The notes under the pieces: model-generated
Seen by the model: only the letters and a program-made list of their open reading frames with translations
What the model was told of the DNA's origin: nothing
Database searches by the model: none
Translations under genes and position numbers: made by a program
From: Marispirochaeta sp963667435
GTDB lineage: Bacteria > Spirochaetota > Spirochaetia > JC444 > Marispirochaetaceae
NCBI GenBank assembly: GCA_963667435.1
Contig: OY763414.1
Span: forward strand, 186,001-250,000
Length of the DNA stretch: 64,000 nucleotides
Reading direction: 5' to 3'
In this document: positions 34,466 through 43,226 of the stretch, in pieces
How the letters are laid out: each line of letters begins with the position of its first letter
Numbering within the stretch: position 1 is the stretch's first letter

Positions 34466-35311
34466 TTACCGGGATGAATCCGGCAGAATGATCAGCGGTC
34501 CTGTACTTGAGTCTTTGTTGTAGTAATCCATAAGTACCGGGTACTGTTCAAGCAGGGCTCCATATTCTTTAAGAACTTCAATCCTGCTGAGTTCTTTCGC
34601 TTTAACTGTTGAGGCTGTCTGCATAGCATCCAATGTAAGCTCGTTGTTTCTATTAAGATAATCAATATAGTTACTGCGGACACTGTTGTAGAGTTCAATA
34701 TCGGGAAAGGAGAAAGCTTTTACGACTACCTCAAGATCACCCAGTTCAGGTACTTCTGCGAGGAGGGATTTTTCCAATTCCTGGCGATACTCGCCTCCGC
34801 TCAGGTAGGTGCTTCCTTTTTTCAGGATTGCTTGAAGGGCGTCATCGGCGGTGCTGAGAATTTCTGAATCAAGTCTCTGGTAGAGTTCAGAAAGTGAGAG
34901 AGCGTCGGCATTAAAGTCAACGCTTGTTTCAACCCCGTGCTTTGCCAGAAGTCCCGGCAGAAGATGCGGGTCGAGGGTATAGGAAATTAGAGCTTTCAGG
35001 TTATAGGAAAAATCTTCGGCTGTTTCAGAATATTCACTGTATGTTTCTCCTGAGGGAAGAGTGCCCTGAAGGTTGACCGCAGTCTCCCGGCGGGAAAGAC
35101 TGATTTGAAAGTATTTCAGATTGGTCGGGAATATTCCCTGCCAATACCAGTGAAACTCGCCGGGAATAATTACCGGGTGATTCCATCCGTTGGTTTTTGT
35201 ATAGACAACGCCGTAATTCCCTTTACCGATACGAAAGGGGACATAGCCGAAGTAGAATACAGTCCCTCCGGCGATTAATAAAAGGATAAGGCTTATCATA
35301 AACTTTCTCAT
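34466..35311 (-). CDS. Membrane-anchored protein, possibly SPFH/band-7-like
   Basis: 281 aa with one N-terminal transmembrane helix (MRKFMISLILLLIAGGTVFY). The region GVVYTKTNGWNHPVIIPGEF then LKYFQISLSRRE resembles the start of a band-7 (prohibitin-like) domain, and the rest is strand/helix mixed with an amphipathic C-terminal helix. The assignment is tentative. It overlaps the HAD-hydrolase stop (ATGA), so the two are coupled. Confidence 0.6.
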   Translation of the reverse strand: MRKFMISLILLLIAGGTVFYFGYVPFRIGKGNYGVVYTKTNGWNHPVIIPGEFHWYWQGIFPTNLKYFQISLSRRETAVNLQGTLPSGETYSEYSETAEDFSYNLKALISYTLDPHLLPGLLAKHGVETSVDFNADALSLSELYQRLDSEILSTADDALQAILKKGSTYLSGGEYRQELEKSLLAEVPELGDLEVVVKAFSFPDIELYNSVRSNYIDYLNRNNELTLDAMQTASTVKAKELSRIEVLKEYGALLEQYPVLMDYYNKDSSTGPLIILPDSSR

Positions 35312-36243
35312 AAAATCTCCTGTTGGTAACCTGAGGATACGCGCTCTGCGTACTCTGTTCCAAGAACTGTTTCAAGCTGATCAAGGGACGTCAGTACGAC
35401 GTCAGGTTTTAGATTTAAAATTCTGGAATCTTTATTTCGTAAACGCAGTGAACGTTTATCTCCTGCAAAGAGTGCTGTTTTCATTCCGCATTCAGATGCA
35501 GTATAAATATCATTCAACATATCATTGCCGACATATAGAATCGAGTCGGGGGAATAATGCGGATTCTTATTCAGGAATTTATTGAAAAGTTCTCTGTCCG
35601 GTTTTCCCCTGCCTTCCGTAAAAGACCAGATACAGTTGGATTCCGGAATCATGGCAAACTCCTCCGGAAAAAAATGCATCATCATCTGGGGGGTATAATA
35701 CTGTGCATTGGAAATTATCCCAAGGATAAAGCCCGACGATGATAGGGATCTGATTATTCCTGCAGCTCCGGGCATTGGCCATACATTGTTTTTGGACAGT
35801 TCATAGAGCAGGGCTATGTTTGAGGCTGATTTATCATCCGACGGTAAATTACAGTTAAAGCTCCGGTTGAGTGTTACCAGAATCTTTTTCCATAGGCTGC
35901 GTATTTCCACTTCAGGATATGATGCTACACCTGAGGCTCGGCTTTCGGTGTGACTTTTACGTATCTCTGCTGTTAGCAGAGAGTCTACATCTGCCGCTGA
36001 GGGTAGTTCGTGGTTTGTTTCATTGCGAAAAATTTCCCTGAAGCCTGCGATTTGTGAATCCGTGACAGCGGTTCCGACGTCACCGCTGCTGCTTATAACC
36101 AGAGTCCCATAGACATCAAATAGAACAGCCCTGATGGTATCTAGCCTTTTGAGAGATGGATTCATGCCCGTCTGAACCGGCAGCAGTTTCCGGCAGTATT
36201 TCCTGTAAAGAGAGATTACAGATGCGTCAACGGTTCGATTCAT
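35308..36243 (-). CDS. HAD-superfamily hydrolase
   Basis: 311 aa. Motif I IRAVLFDVYGTLVISS (~36; the second Asp of DxD is replaced by Tyr, DVYGT, as in haloacid-dehalogenase-like members), a helical cap, motif II LGIISNAQYYT (Ser/Asn), motif III-IV with GKPDRELF and ILYVGNDMLNDIYTASECGM. Phosphatase or dehalogenase of unknown substrate. Start at ATG 36243; MNPSL further in is an alternative. Confidence 0.85.
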   Translation of the reverse strand: MNRTVDASVISLYRKYCRKLLPVQTGMNPSLKRLDTIRAVLFDVYGTLVISSSGDVGTAVTDSQIAGFREIFRNETNHELPSAADVDSLLTAEIRKSHTESRASGVASYPEVEIRSLWKKILVTLNRSFNCNLPSDDKSASNIALLYELSKNNVWPMPGAAGIIRSLSSSGFILGIISNAQYYTPQMMMHFFPEEFAMIPESNCIWSFTEGRGKPDRELFNKFLNKNPHYSPDSILYVGNDMLNDIYTASECGMKTALFAGDKRSLRLRNKDSRILNLKPDVVLTSLDQLETVLGTEYAERVSSGYQQEIL

Positions 36244-36266
36244 CTGGAGGTATTCTATATTCAGTC

Positions 36267-36662
36267 ATGGGAGTTATCAAGATTATTGTCCATTTTTCTT
36301 TTTCTATGGTATGGTCTGTTGTGGTGAAAGGCGATTTCAAAAATATCTGGTTTATGCATTTTCTCAGAAGACTTTCTCTTTTTACTTTTCTTCTGGTTAT
36401 AATCCTTTTTCTTCTCTTTCTGCTGGGTAATTATCAGAACTTTCTTGATTCAACACTTGAGTTGCTTATAAACATGGTTGAAACTACATCTCTTATCAGT
36501 GGAATAGTACTGCTGGTTCTGCTGTGCGGCACTCTGCTGTTTGCGGTTATCGGGCGTGACTTTTCACTCCCAGTCTGGATAAGTGCGGCTGCTGGTCTGT
36601 TTATTATTATTGTCCTTCTGTTTTCCATGAAGTTCCTTCAGGCATGGCTTGTTCCTGTATGA
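36267..36662 (+). CDS. Small membrane protein of unknown function
   Basis: 131 aa from ATG 36267; an open frame runs back to 36156 opposite the HAD gene. Three hydrophobic segments: RLSLFTFLLVIILFLLFLLG, TSLISGIVLLVLLCGTLLFA and LPVWISAAAGLFIIIVLLFS. No conserved motif. Its stop overlaps the start of map (ATGATG), so it is translationally coupled to methionine aminopeptidase. Confidence 0.6.
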   Translation: MGVIKIIVHFSFSMVWSVVVKGDFKNIWFMHFLRRLSLFTFLLVIILFLLFLLGNYQNFLDSTLELLINMVETTSLISGIVLLVLLCGTLLFAVIGRDFSLPVWISAAAGLFIIIVLLFSMKFLQAWLVPV

Positions 36663-37450
36663 TGGATGTAGAGCTTAAGACACGGCTTGAGGTTATGCGA
36701 ATAAAAGCCGCGTGTACGCCCATCTGGAAGTTATTCAAAGAACTTGGACCATTTATGGTTTCAGGAACTGACATAGCAGATATTCGCGGTTTTTGTAGCA
36801 GTTTTCTTCAAAAACATGCTGTGCGGCCGGCCTTGCGGGGTTTTAACGGATTTCCCGAGGATTTCTGTATTTCAATCAACAACATAGCCGCCCACGGTGT
36901 AGTGAGAGAAGGAAAACTTCAGGACGGAGATCTCGTTTCAATAGATATAACCACAGAAAAGGACGGCTGGCACGGGGACGCCGCCTGGACCTATGGTGTT
37001 GGAAACCTAAGTGCTGCATCCAGGCGTATTCTAAAAGCTGCCTGGCAGGCAACAAATGCAGGAATTCAGGCATTGAAGGCCGGGGGATATCTTAACTCAG
37101 TTGGTGTAGCTGTGGAGGGAGTTGCCGGATCTTTCGGCTGTTCTGTTCTTCCTAATTTTGTAGGACATGGAATAGGCAGATCCATACACGAGGATCCCAA
37201 AGTCATCCACACTGCTGTATCCCAGCTGCCTGTTCCTGTTGTACCGGGACTTGTCCTAACTGTTGAACCTATTCTTACAACCGGAAACGGTGAGACAAAT
37301 CTGTTCGACGACGGGTGGTCCCAGATAACCAGAGACGGAGCAAGGACTGCTCAGTTTGAACATACAGTTGCTGTTTTTTCAGATCATGTGGAAGTTCTAA
37401 CAATGGAAAAAGATTCCTATATTTCTCTTGACTTTCCTCCCTATGTCTAA
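36659..37450 (+). CDS. map: Methionine aminopeptidase, type I
   Basis: 263 aa. Removes N-terminal Met from new proteins. Pita-bread fold ligands are visible: NNIAAHGVV (His), LVSIDITTEKDGWHGDAAWT (two Asp), LPNFVGHGIGRSIHEDP (His), VLTVEPILTT (Glu) and AQFEHTVAV (Glu). No N-terminal zinc-finger extension (type Ia). Starts at ATG 36659 overlapping the upstream stop. Last core gene before tRNA-Thr. Confidence 0.93.
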   Translation: MMDVELKTRLEVMRIKAACTPIWKLFKELGPFMVSGTDIADIRGFCSSFLQKHAVRPALRGFNGFPEDFCISINNIAAHGVVREGKLQDGDLVSIDITTEKDGWHGDAAWTYGVGNLSAASRRILKAAWQATNAGIQALKAGGYLNSVGVAVEGVAGSFGCSVLPNFVGHGIGRSIHEDPKVIHTAVSQLPVPVVPGLVLTVEPILTTGNGETNLFDDGWSQITRDGARTAQFEHTVAVFSDHVEVLTMEKDSYISLDFPPYV

Positions 37451-37470
37451 TACTATGCGTCTCACGTAAC

Positions 37471-37544
37471 GCCGACTTAGCTCAGCTGGCCAGAGCACGT
37501 GACTTGTAATCTCGGGGTCCTCGGTTCGAATCCGAGAGTCGGCT
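37471..37544 (+). tRNA. tRNA-Thr (anticodon TGT)
   Basis: Acceptor GCCGACT/AGTCGGC, D-arm GCTC..GAGC, anticodon stem CGTGA/TCTCG (one T-T mismatch) around loop CTTGTAA (anticodon TGT), T-arm CTCGG/CCGAG with TTCGAAT loop, discriminator T. CCA not encoded. It is the left border of the accessory island; an integrase gene starts 221 bp downstream. Confidence 0.93.
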
Positions 37545-37548
37545 AGAA

Positions 37549-37577
37549 AGCACCTTCTTTTGAAGGTGCTTTTTTTA
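37549..37577 (+). terminator. Rho-independent terminator after tRNA-Thr
   Basis: AGCACCTTC / GAAGGTGCT (37549-37557 with 37562-37570) with a TTTT loop and seven T after it. Confidence 0.9.
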
Positions 37578-37719
37578 TGCCTAATTCTTTACATATAACG
37601 ATTTACGTTTTATTCTTAATATTGTAAGCACTGGCCAGCAAGCTGTTATTTGCACGTTTTTGTGCACACTGTATACGTTTTCAACGCCTGTAAAAATCGT
37701 TTTTGTATACACGGAAACG

Positions 37720-37747
37720 GGTTTTCGGTTCAAATCCTGGTGCATCT
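37720..37747 (+). other. tRNA-3'-end-like sequence before the integrase (possible att remnant)
   Basis: Between the terminator and the integrase, CGGTTCAAATCC resembles the T-arm of the tRNA-Thr upstream (CGGTTCGAATCC), followed by a different tail. It could be part of an att site left by an earlier integration. The stem is weak, so this is tentative. The rest of 37578-37764 shows no gene. Confidence 0.3.
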
Positions 37748-37764
37748 GACGATAAGGGGGAGCT

Positions 37765-38946
37765 ATGCCAAGAGAAAAAGGTAGTGGAAAACCATATCGA
37801 TTTATGAATAGGAAGTTAAAATCCGGAGAAATTATCTATGTGATGTTTCGAGCAATGCCGGGGAAATGGATTTCTACAGGTACCGGGAATCCGGATGAAG
37901 CTGAAACCTGGGCGGCCAATTACGAAGTAACCGTACAGGAAGAGATTTCTTCAGAAACAACCTTGAAAGAATTTACTAAAAATTTCTATATTCCCGGACG
38001 TTGTCCATGGCTTCGGAGAATGCAGGCCAAGGGGCAGACATTCTCAACTCTGCATATCAAGCGTATGCGTAGCTGCTTGGACAATTACATACTTCCTGGA
38101 TTCGGGAACCTGATTCTGCCTGCAATACGCCAGGGGGCAATAGATGATTATTTACTGGATCTTAAATCAACTAGGGACGGTAGAACCCCATTAAAGGCTG
38201 AAGCAAAGAATAAAATTCTCACAGCTTTCAGGCATATAATGCGTGAGGCTGTTACCCAGGGAATTCTTGATAGAGATCCTACTCAGGGAATGGTTTGGTA
38301 TCAGGACATTGATAAAGTCGAGCAGGAGATATTCACACCAGAAGAGCTGGGGAATTTATTTCCTCATGATCTTGATGATTTGATCAAGATATGGGGTTCA
38401 TTAGAATGGGCAACTTATTTCATGGTGATGGGATCCGCAGGACTCCGGCCGCAGGAAGTTGGTGCTTTGACCTGGGGGAAATGGTCAAGAACTCTGCATG
38501 GTCTTGCCATTACTCAGAAGGTTGACCCCGATACGAAAAAGATTATGAGAGGCACAAAAACGGGGTATACTCGGGCTGTAACACTGCCAAGAAGGGCAGA
38601 GGAGCTTTTACTGCTCCACGAGGCCACCAGCGAGCATACAGAGCCAGCAGATCCGATATTTACCCCGCAGGAGGCGAAAGGTGGTGTACAGTCAGACACT
38701 TCTAATAAGCATTTCAAGGCAAGCTGTGAAAGGGCAGGAATAGACCGGCGGGATCGTACTCAGTATAACCTTCGCCACAGCTTCAACACTTATGCACTGC
38801 AGATTCTTGACCGCAAAGAGACCCAGGGGTTGATGGGGCACCGGACTGAGGCAATGACAAAGCGCTATGACCATCCCACGGATCAACAACTTATAGAACG
38901 AATACCTGATAGTGTGCGAGAAAAGATAAACCAGCTTTGGGAATAA
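37765..38946 (+). CDS. Tyrosine recombinase / site-specific integrase
   Basis: 393 aa. SAM-like core-binding domain (~90-180: TFSTLHIKRMRSCLDNYILP) then the catalytic domain with Arg in MGSAGLRPQEVGALTWGKW (~230), Lys region, His-x-x-Arg in YNLRHSFNTYALQ (~335), His in LMGHRTEAMTKRYDHP with the Tyr nucleophile (~367). All catalytic residues are present. It probably inserted the island at the 3' end of tRNA-Thr. A GGGGG ribosome-binding site precedes ATG 37765. Confidence 0.92.
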   Translation: MPREKGSGKPYRFMNRKLKSGEIIYVMFRAMPGKWISTGTGNPDEAETWAANYEVTVQEEISSETTLKEFTKNFYIPGRCPWLRRMQAKGQTFSTLHIKRMRSCLDNYILPGFGNLILPAIRQGAIDDYLLDLKSTRDGRTPLKAEAKNKILTAFRHIMREAVTQGILDRDPTQGMVWYQDIDKVEQEIFTPEELGNLFPHDLDDLIKIWGSLEWATYFMVMGSAGLRPQEVGALTWGKWSRTLHGLAITQKVDPDTKKIMRGTKTGYTRAVTLPRRAEELLLLHEATSEHTEPADPIFTPQEAKGGVQSDTSNKHFKASCERAGIDRRDRTQYNLRHSFNTYALQILDRKETQGLMGHRTEAMTKRYDHPTDQQLIERIPDSVREKINQLWE

Positions 38947-39058
38947 GGTACAGGTGACCTTTTGTGTAGGAATATATTTGGTATCATAAAAACCTTGGAT
39001 GTATGTAGAAAATAAAAAACAATCTATGAACTTTAATGGGCAGATGGATTATATAGCG

Positions 39059-39087
39059 TTGACGACTGTAATAGGCACGGATATAGT
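39059..39087 (+). promoter_or_regulatory. Promoter of the Vsr-methyltransferase-endonuclease operon
   Basis: TTGACG (39059-39064), exact 17-bp spacer, TATAGT (39082-39087). The transcript would start near 39095, downstream of the first ATG of the open frame (38999), so translation must begin later. Confidence 0.7.
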
Positions 39088-39118
39088 ATTTGTAAGTAAC
39101 TCAAATGGGAGGAGTTAC

Positions 39119-39550
39119 ACGGACACATTATCTCCCAGCAAACGAAGCAAGCGGATGTCCTTGATTCGTTGCAAGGGATCAGTACCAGAAAGAAAACTCC
39201 GTAGTCTAATACATTCAATGGGATTCAGGTATCGTCTTCATGTAAGAAAGTTGCCTGGAACTCCTGACATGGTTTTTCCTTCCAGGAACTCTGTTATCTT
39301 TATGCACGGGTGTTTCTGGCACATGCATGAAGGATGCAACCTTGCAAGGTTACCGAAATCAAGAGTTGAATTCTGGACAAAGAAGTTGAACGATAATCGG
39401 GCACGAGATATTCGCAACATTGAAAGAATAGAATCCTTGGGTTGGAGAGTATTAGTTGTTTGGGAATGCGAGCTATCGGATCTTAAGCGAGTATCTAAAG
39501 TCGTATGTAAATTTCTGAACACGAAGGGATATAATAATGAAGTCGGTTGA
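39119..39550 (+). CDS. vsr: Very short patch repair endonuclease (Vsr)
   Basis: 143 aa if started at ACG 39119. Nicks next to T:G mismatches made by deamination of 5-methylcytosine. Motifs: SKRSKRMSLIRCKGSVPERK, FRYRLHVRKLPGTPDMVFPS (catalytic Asp), VIFMHGCFWHMHEGCNLARL (zinc/His cluster), RVLVVWECELSD. The upstream ATG (38999) lies before the promoter. GGAGG at 39108-39112 is 6 nt before ACG, exactly where family members begin (M-D-x-L-S/T-P), so a non-standard ACG start is suspected; ATG at 39155 (MSLIR) is the fallback. Overlaps the methyltransferase by 14 bp. Confidence 0.9.
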   Translation, partial: TDTLSPSKRSKRMSLIRCKGSVPERKLRSLIHSMGFRYRLHVRKLPGTPDMVFPSRNSVIFMHGCFWHMHEGCNLARLPKSRVEFWTKKLNDNRARDIRNIERIESLGWRVLVVWECELSDLKRVSKVVCKFLNTKGYNNEVG

Positions 39551-40751
39551 GATATTTGCTGGTGCTGGCGGGTTAGCTATGGGAGTCTCTCTCGCTGGAT
39601 TTCAATCCTTGGCGGTTGTTGAATGGGACAAATGGGCTTGTGATACAATTAGGGAAAACCAAAAACGTGGCTTTCCTGTGGTTGAGAACTGGCCACTTTG
39701 GGAAGGTGATGTTCGAGATTTTGATTGGTCAACCATACCTGAAGGACTTGATCTTATTGCCGGAGGACCTCCTTGCCAACCTTTTTCAATGGGAGGTAAG
39801 CACAGGGCATTTGGTGACAACCGTGACATGTTCCCCACAACGGTTGGAATTGTACGAAAACTAAAGCCAAGGGCATTTATTATAGAAAATGTTAAGGGTT
39901 TAACTCGTTCAAGTTTTTCAAACTACTATCACTATATTTTGCTACAGCTTGAATTCCCTACTATCGTTCTACGCAACAACGAAACTTGGATGGATCATTT
40001 TAGAAGACTTCAGGAAGAGAAAACTTCTGGTTTCTTACATGGAAATGAGTTGTCCTATAATGTTGTTCCAACGCTTGTAAATGCAGCTGATTATGGTGTG
40101 CCTCAAAAACGTGAACGAGTTTTTATAGTTGGATTTCGATCTGATCTTGGAATAGAGTGGTCATTTCCAAAGGCTACCCATTCATACGAATCGCTGTTGT
40201 ATTCCCTTTGGATTTCCGGAGACTATTGGGAAAGACATAAGATTCCAAGTTCAAGGCGGCCAGCTGTGCCAAATGTGTTAAGAAAAAAATTAAGTAGAGT
40301 GAAAGAATATTTATGTGTGTCAACCGACAAACCATGGAGAACTATTAGGGATGCATTGGTAAATATTGATACCCCGCAGAAAGAACCATCATTGTTTTTC
40401 AATAATCATGTTTTTCAACCTGGTGCACGCATTTACAAGGGACATACAGGAAGCCCTATTGATCTTCCAGCAAAAACATTAAAGGCAGGCTCTCATGGCG
40501 TTCCTGGTGGTGAGAACATGATTGTCTATCCGGATGGTAATGCTCGGTATTTTAGTGTCCGTGAATCAGCAAGAATACAAACATTTCCAGATGGATTTGT
40601 TTTCCATGGATCTTGGACGGAAACTATGAGGCAACTTGGGAATGCTGTTCCTGTCGCATTGGCAAGGAAAGTAGCATCGTCCGTTGGGGTATGTCTTGCG
40701 GAAAAGGCAATCGAAGAATTGCTTAATAAAAAAGAAAGACAGGCTCTATGA
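39537..40751 (+). CDS. DNA (cytosine-5) methyltransferase, type II R-M
   Basis: 404 aa. Transfers methyl from SAM to C5 of cytosine in the restriction site. Motif I VEIFAGAGGLAMGVSLAGF (~4-22), motif IV with catalytic Cys GGPPCQPFSMGG (~77-88), motif VI FIIENVKGL, motif VIII QKRERVFIVGFR, a target-recognition region ~220-310, and motif X QLGNAVPVALARKVA near the end. It lies between vsr and an Eco29kI-like nuclease, with 14-bp and 4-bp overlaps, so it is the modification half of that system. Confidence 0.95.
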   Translation: MKSVEIFAGAGGLAMGVSLAGFQSLAVVEWDKWACDTIRENQKRGFPVVENWPLWEGDVRDFDWSTIPEGLDLIAGGPPCQPFSMGGKHRAFGDNRDMFPTTVGIVRKLKPRAFIIENVKGLTRSSFSNYYHYILLQLEFPTIVLRNNETWMDHFRRLQEEKTSGFLHGNELSYNVVPTLVNAADYGVPQKRERVFIVGFRSDLGIEWSFPKATHSYESLLYSLWISGDYWERHKIPSSRRPAVPNVLRKKLSRVKEYLCVSTDKPWRTIRDALVNIDTPQKEPSLFFNNHVFQPGARIYKGHTGSPIDLPAKTLKAGSHGVPGGENMIVYPDGNARYFSVRESARIQTFPDGFVFHGSWTETMRQLGNAVPVALARKVASSVGVCLAEKAIEELLNKKERQAL

Positions 40752-41362
40752 GCGATAATAATATTGTCCCATTCAATCCACTTGATAAAAGGAATTTAGG
40801 GGAGAGCGTCGGACTTGCAATACTCAGGCAAGAGGTGATCCCACTTAGCGAATTAAAACCCTTCCTTGGCAGTGGGGTTTATGCCCTCTACTATATTGGT
40901 GATTTCGAACCTTATAAATTAATGTCAAATATTAATCGGACAGAGGTGTTTAGTATACCAATTTATGTCGGAAAAGCAGTTCCGTCGGGAGCTAGGAAGG
41001 GGGGAGATCTTGATACAATGCCAGAGAATAAATTGTATAATAGGCTTTCACAACATTCTAAAAGCATTCAGGAAGCAGTTAACCTAGATTTAAAGGATTT
41101 CTATTGCCGATTTTTAGTTGTAGACGATATTTGGATTCCTCTTGGAGAATCTCTCCTTATTGCAAAATACAGTCCTTTGTGGAACAAAATTGTCGATGGT
41201 TTTGGAAATCATAATCCAGGAAAGGGTCGGCATTTGGGGATGAGGCCACGTTGGGACGTGCTCCATCCTGGACGTTCTTGGGCTGATAAATGCACACCTA
41301 GAGAAGAGTCATCATCTCAAATTAAGAAAGAGATTGAAGACTATCTACAAAACATTTTATAA
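40748..41362 (+). CDS. Eco29kI-like type II restriction endonuclease (GIY-YIG)
   Basis: 204 aa. GIY-YIG nuclease pattern: GVYALYYIGDFEPY, IPIYVGKAVPSGARKGG, a catalytic-region Arg/His stretch NRLSQHSKSIQEA, then IPLGESLLIAKYSPLWN with the metal-binding Glu, GFGNHNPGKGRHLG and WDVLHPGRSWA. This order is that of the Eco29kI/NgoMIII family, which cuts CCGCGG; the same specificity here is inference. Start overlaps the methyltransferase stop (ATGA). Confidence 0.88.
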   Translation: MSDNNIVPFNPLDKRNLGESVGLAILRQEVIPLSELKPFLGSGVYALYYIGDFEPYKLMSNINRTEVFSIPIYVGKAVPSGARKGGDLDTMPENKLYNRLSQHSKSIQEAVNLDLKDFYCRFLVVDDIWIPLGESLLIAKYSPLWNKIVDGFGNHNPGKGRHLGMRPRWDVLHPGRSWADKCTPREESSSQIKKEIEDYLQNIL

Positions 41363-41551
41363 TATATAGATTCTGAAGCATAAAAAATCAATTATTTTTT
41401 GAAGATTTAGTTACTTGATTAACTGTGATAATGTGTCTAACAAAGAAACTATATTAAACCATTCCAAGAAAAACATTTTTTTATGATACTTATTGAACAA
41501 TGTAGTATGTATATAGGTAGAGTACTATCAGGTAATGCTAAGTATTAAAAA

Positions 41552-41734
41552 TTATGTTTCCCATCGCTCACACGAACAATTATCATCTCTCTTTACCTTA
41601 TCAAGATCACAGGTAACTTCACGATAATCATTAACAGCTCCACCATGAAGGCAGGTCCTGCAGAGTCGAAGGTTCATAAAAGCTAATTGCAGCTTAAATG
41701 GGTCTTTGTAGGGGGCTGGATTGTTTTTATTCAA
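41552..41734 (-). CDS. Small Cys-rich protein (60 aa), possible zinc binder
   Basis: Starts at TTG 41734. A Cys cluster CRTCLHGG ... REVTCDLDKVKRDDNCSC (C-x2-C, C, C-x-C) suggests a small metal-binding domain. Its start lies just ~10 bp from the end of the IS256 nest, so the nest inserted between it and the 51-aa gene at 45742-45897. Before insertion these followed the DUF6161-like gene on the same strand. Function unknown. The region 41363-41551 beyond it holds no gene. Confidence 0.5.
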   Translation of the reverse strand: MNKNNPAPYKDPFKLQLAFMNLRLCRTCLHGGAVNDYREVTCDLDKVKRDDNCSCERWET

Positions 41735-41875
41735 TGATAACGTATAATAACTTGCGCAAATTAAAATGAGATAAGAAAGTCCTCAATCTGACGATTGATT
41801 AAGTACCACCAAAACCAAGTCAGAAAGAGGACTATATGAACAGTAAGATTATCGAGATAAATGAAGAAGAAGTTA

Positions 41876-43226
41876 GATAGTGTCCAATTTTGTTTGCAAT
41901 TTCAATCAGAGCCTTTACCCCGGAAGCGGGTTAAGCTGCCTTCTTTAAGATGAGGTCTCTCTGCTCATCCAATACTTCCTTTCTAATATATGACCTGCTT
42001 GTTGTCCAGTCTTCTGTGTATTCAATCAGGAAGCAGGTAACTAATCTCAGATAAGAATCCGGAGAAGGAAATATTCCGACCACGCGGGAACGTCGCCTGA
42101 TCTCTTTATTCAAGCGTTCCAACATATTCGTCGAAGCTATCTTCCGATGATCCAGTTTTTCAAAGAGGAAAAACTGTAAGGAATCCTCCAACCCTGCATC
42201 AAGGATTTCCATTGCATCCGGGTATTTTCCATCCAGTTCATCAATGACTTCTTTGGCATATTTTCTGGCATCTTCCAGTGTAGGCTGCAGCCAGATATGT
42301 TTAATCTTTCCAGCTACATATTCCTTGCTGTGTCTTCGAACCTTTGCGAGGATGTTTCTCATGAAATGGACCTTGCAACGTTGCCACGTACTGCCAAGGA
42401 ACTCTTTCTGAATAGCATTCTTTAAGCCCTGGTGAGCATCCGATACTGCTAACCAGATTTGCTGTAGTCCCCGCGTTTTCAGTTTCTGAAACAGCAGTCG
42501 GTAATTCTCTTCATTTTCTGCGTCCATGGACTCTATGGCCAATATTTCCCGCTCACCAGCCGTATTAAGCCCGCAAACGACCATTACAGCTGAGTTTATG
42601 ACTCGTCCATCATTCCGGATCTTCTCATACAAAGCATCTACCCAAATGACAGGGTATTCTGCATCCAGAGGCCGTGTGCGAAATGCATCAACCTGTTCAT
42701 CGAGCCCCTTATTGATTTCGGATACCTGACTTGCTGAAATGTTCTCAATTCCAAGCTGTTTTGCTAAACGGTCGATCTTTCTCGTTGAAACACCGTTGAT
42801 GAACGCTTCCTGGACTACTTGAAGAAGTGCTTGCTCGGACCGCTTCTTTTCTGTCACAAAGAACGGGATGTAGCCACCTTTCCGCAGCTTCGGAACTACC
42901 AAATACATGGTTCCCAGCCGAGTATCAAAACGTCGAACTCTGGAGCCCGAAAAGTGTGTAATGCGCTCCTTGGAATGAATCCCTTTCTGCGCGCCTGCCT
43001 TGTTTTCAGCTTCGATCCTCATTAGCTGTTCTGTTGTCCACTTGAGCATCTCAAAGAGCGGATCGGATTCACCGATAAACTGGGATAGAAGATTCTTGAA
43101 ATCTACGGTAGAGTTTCGTGGAGCCACTGTTGCTTCTCCTTTAGGTTTTGTTTGGTCACTTAACCCTTCGGAGTAAATGGTGGCTCTTTTTAGTTATCTA
43201 AATTGCGAACTTTTTTGGACATTATC
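41876..43226 (-). mobile_element. IS256-family element B
   Basis: 1351 bp. Ends GATAGTGTCCAA and (complement) GATAATGTCCAA, continuing GTT.GCAATTT at both sides. Flanked by a perfect 8-bp target duplication AGAAGTTA (41868-41875 and 43227-43234). Inserted in codon 14 of the element A transposase, in opposite orientation. Confidence 0.95.
41931..43127 (-). CDS. IS256-family transposase (element B)
   Basis: 398 aa from GTG 43127. Mutator/IS256 catalytic residues: D in VIWVDALYEKIRNDGR, D in WLAVSDAHQGLKNAIQ, E in STNMLERLNKEIRRRSRVVG; zinc/HTH-like QQLGIENISASQVSEINKGL precedes. Full length. The GTG start and the SD (GGAG) lie in the 3' half of a leader hairpin (stem GAGCCAC/GTGGCTC), which would hide them in read-through transcripts. 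Confidence 0.93.
   Translation of the reverse strand: MAPRNSTVDFKNLLSQFIGESDPLFEMLKWTTEQLMRIEAENKAGAQKGIHSKERITHFSGSRVRRFDTRLGTMYLVVPKLRKGGYIPFFVTEKKRSEQALLQVVQEAFINGVSTRKIDRLAKQLGIENISASQVSEINKGLDEQVDAFRTRPLDAEYPVIWVDALYEKIRNDGRVINSAVMVVCGLNTAGEREILAIESMDAENEENYRLLFQKLKTRGLQQIWLAVSDAHQGLKNAIQKEFLGSTWQRCKVHFMRNILAKVRRHSKEYVAGKIKHIWLQPTLEDARKYAKEVIDELDGKYPDAMEILDAGLEDSLQFFLFEKLDHRKIASTNMLERLNKEIRRRSRVVGIFPSPDSYLRLVTCFLIEYTEDWTTSRSYIRKEVLDEQRDLILKKAA

Noticed and set aside
38999..39118. Vsr start at ATG 38999
   Set aside because: The promoter lies downstream of it and the extra 40 residues have no counterpart in the family.
39837..40240. Possible CRISPR or repeat array in the AT-rich island
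   Set aside because: No regularly spaced direct repeats were found there or anywhere in the window.
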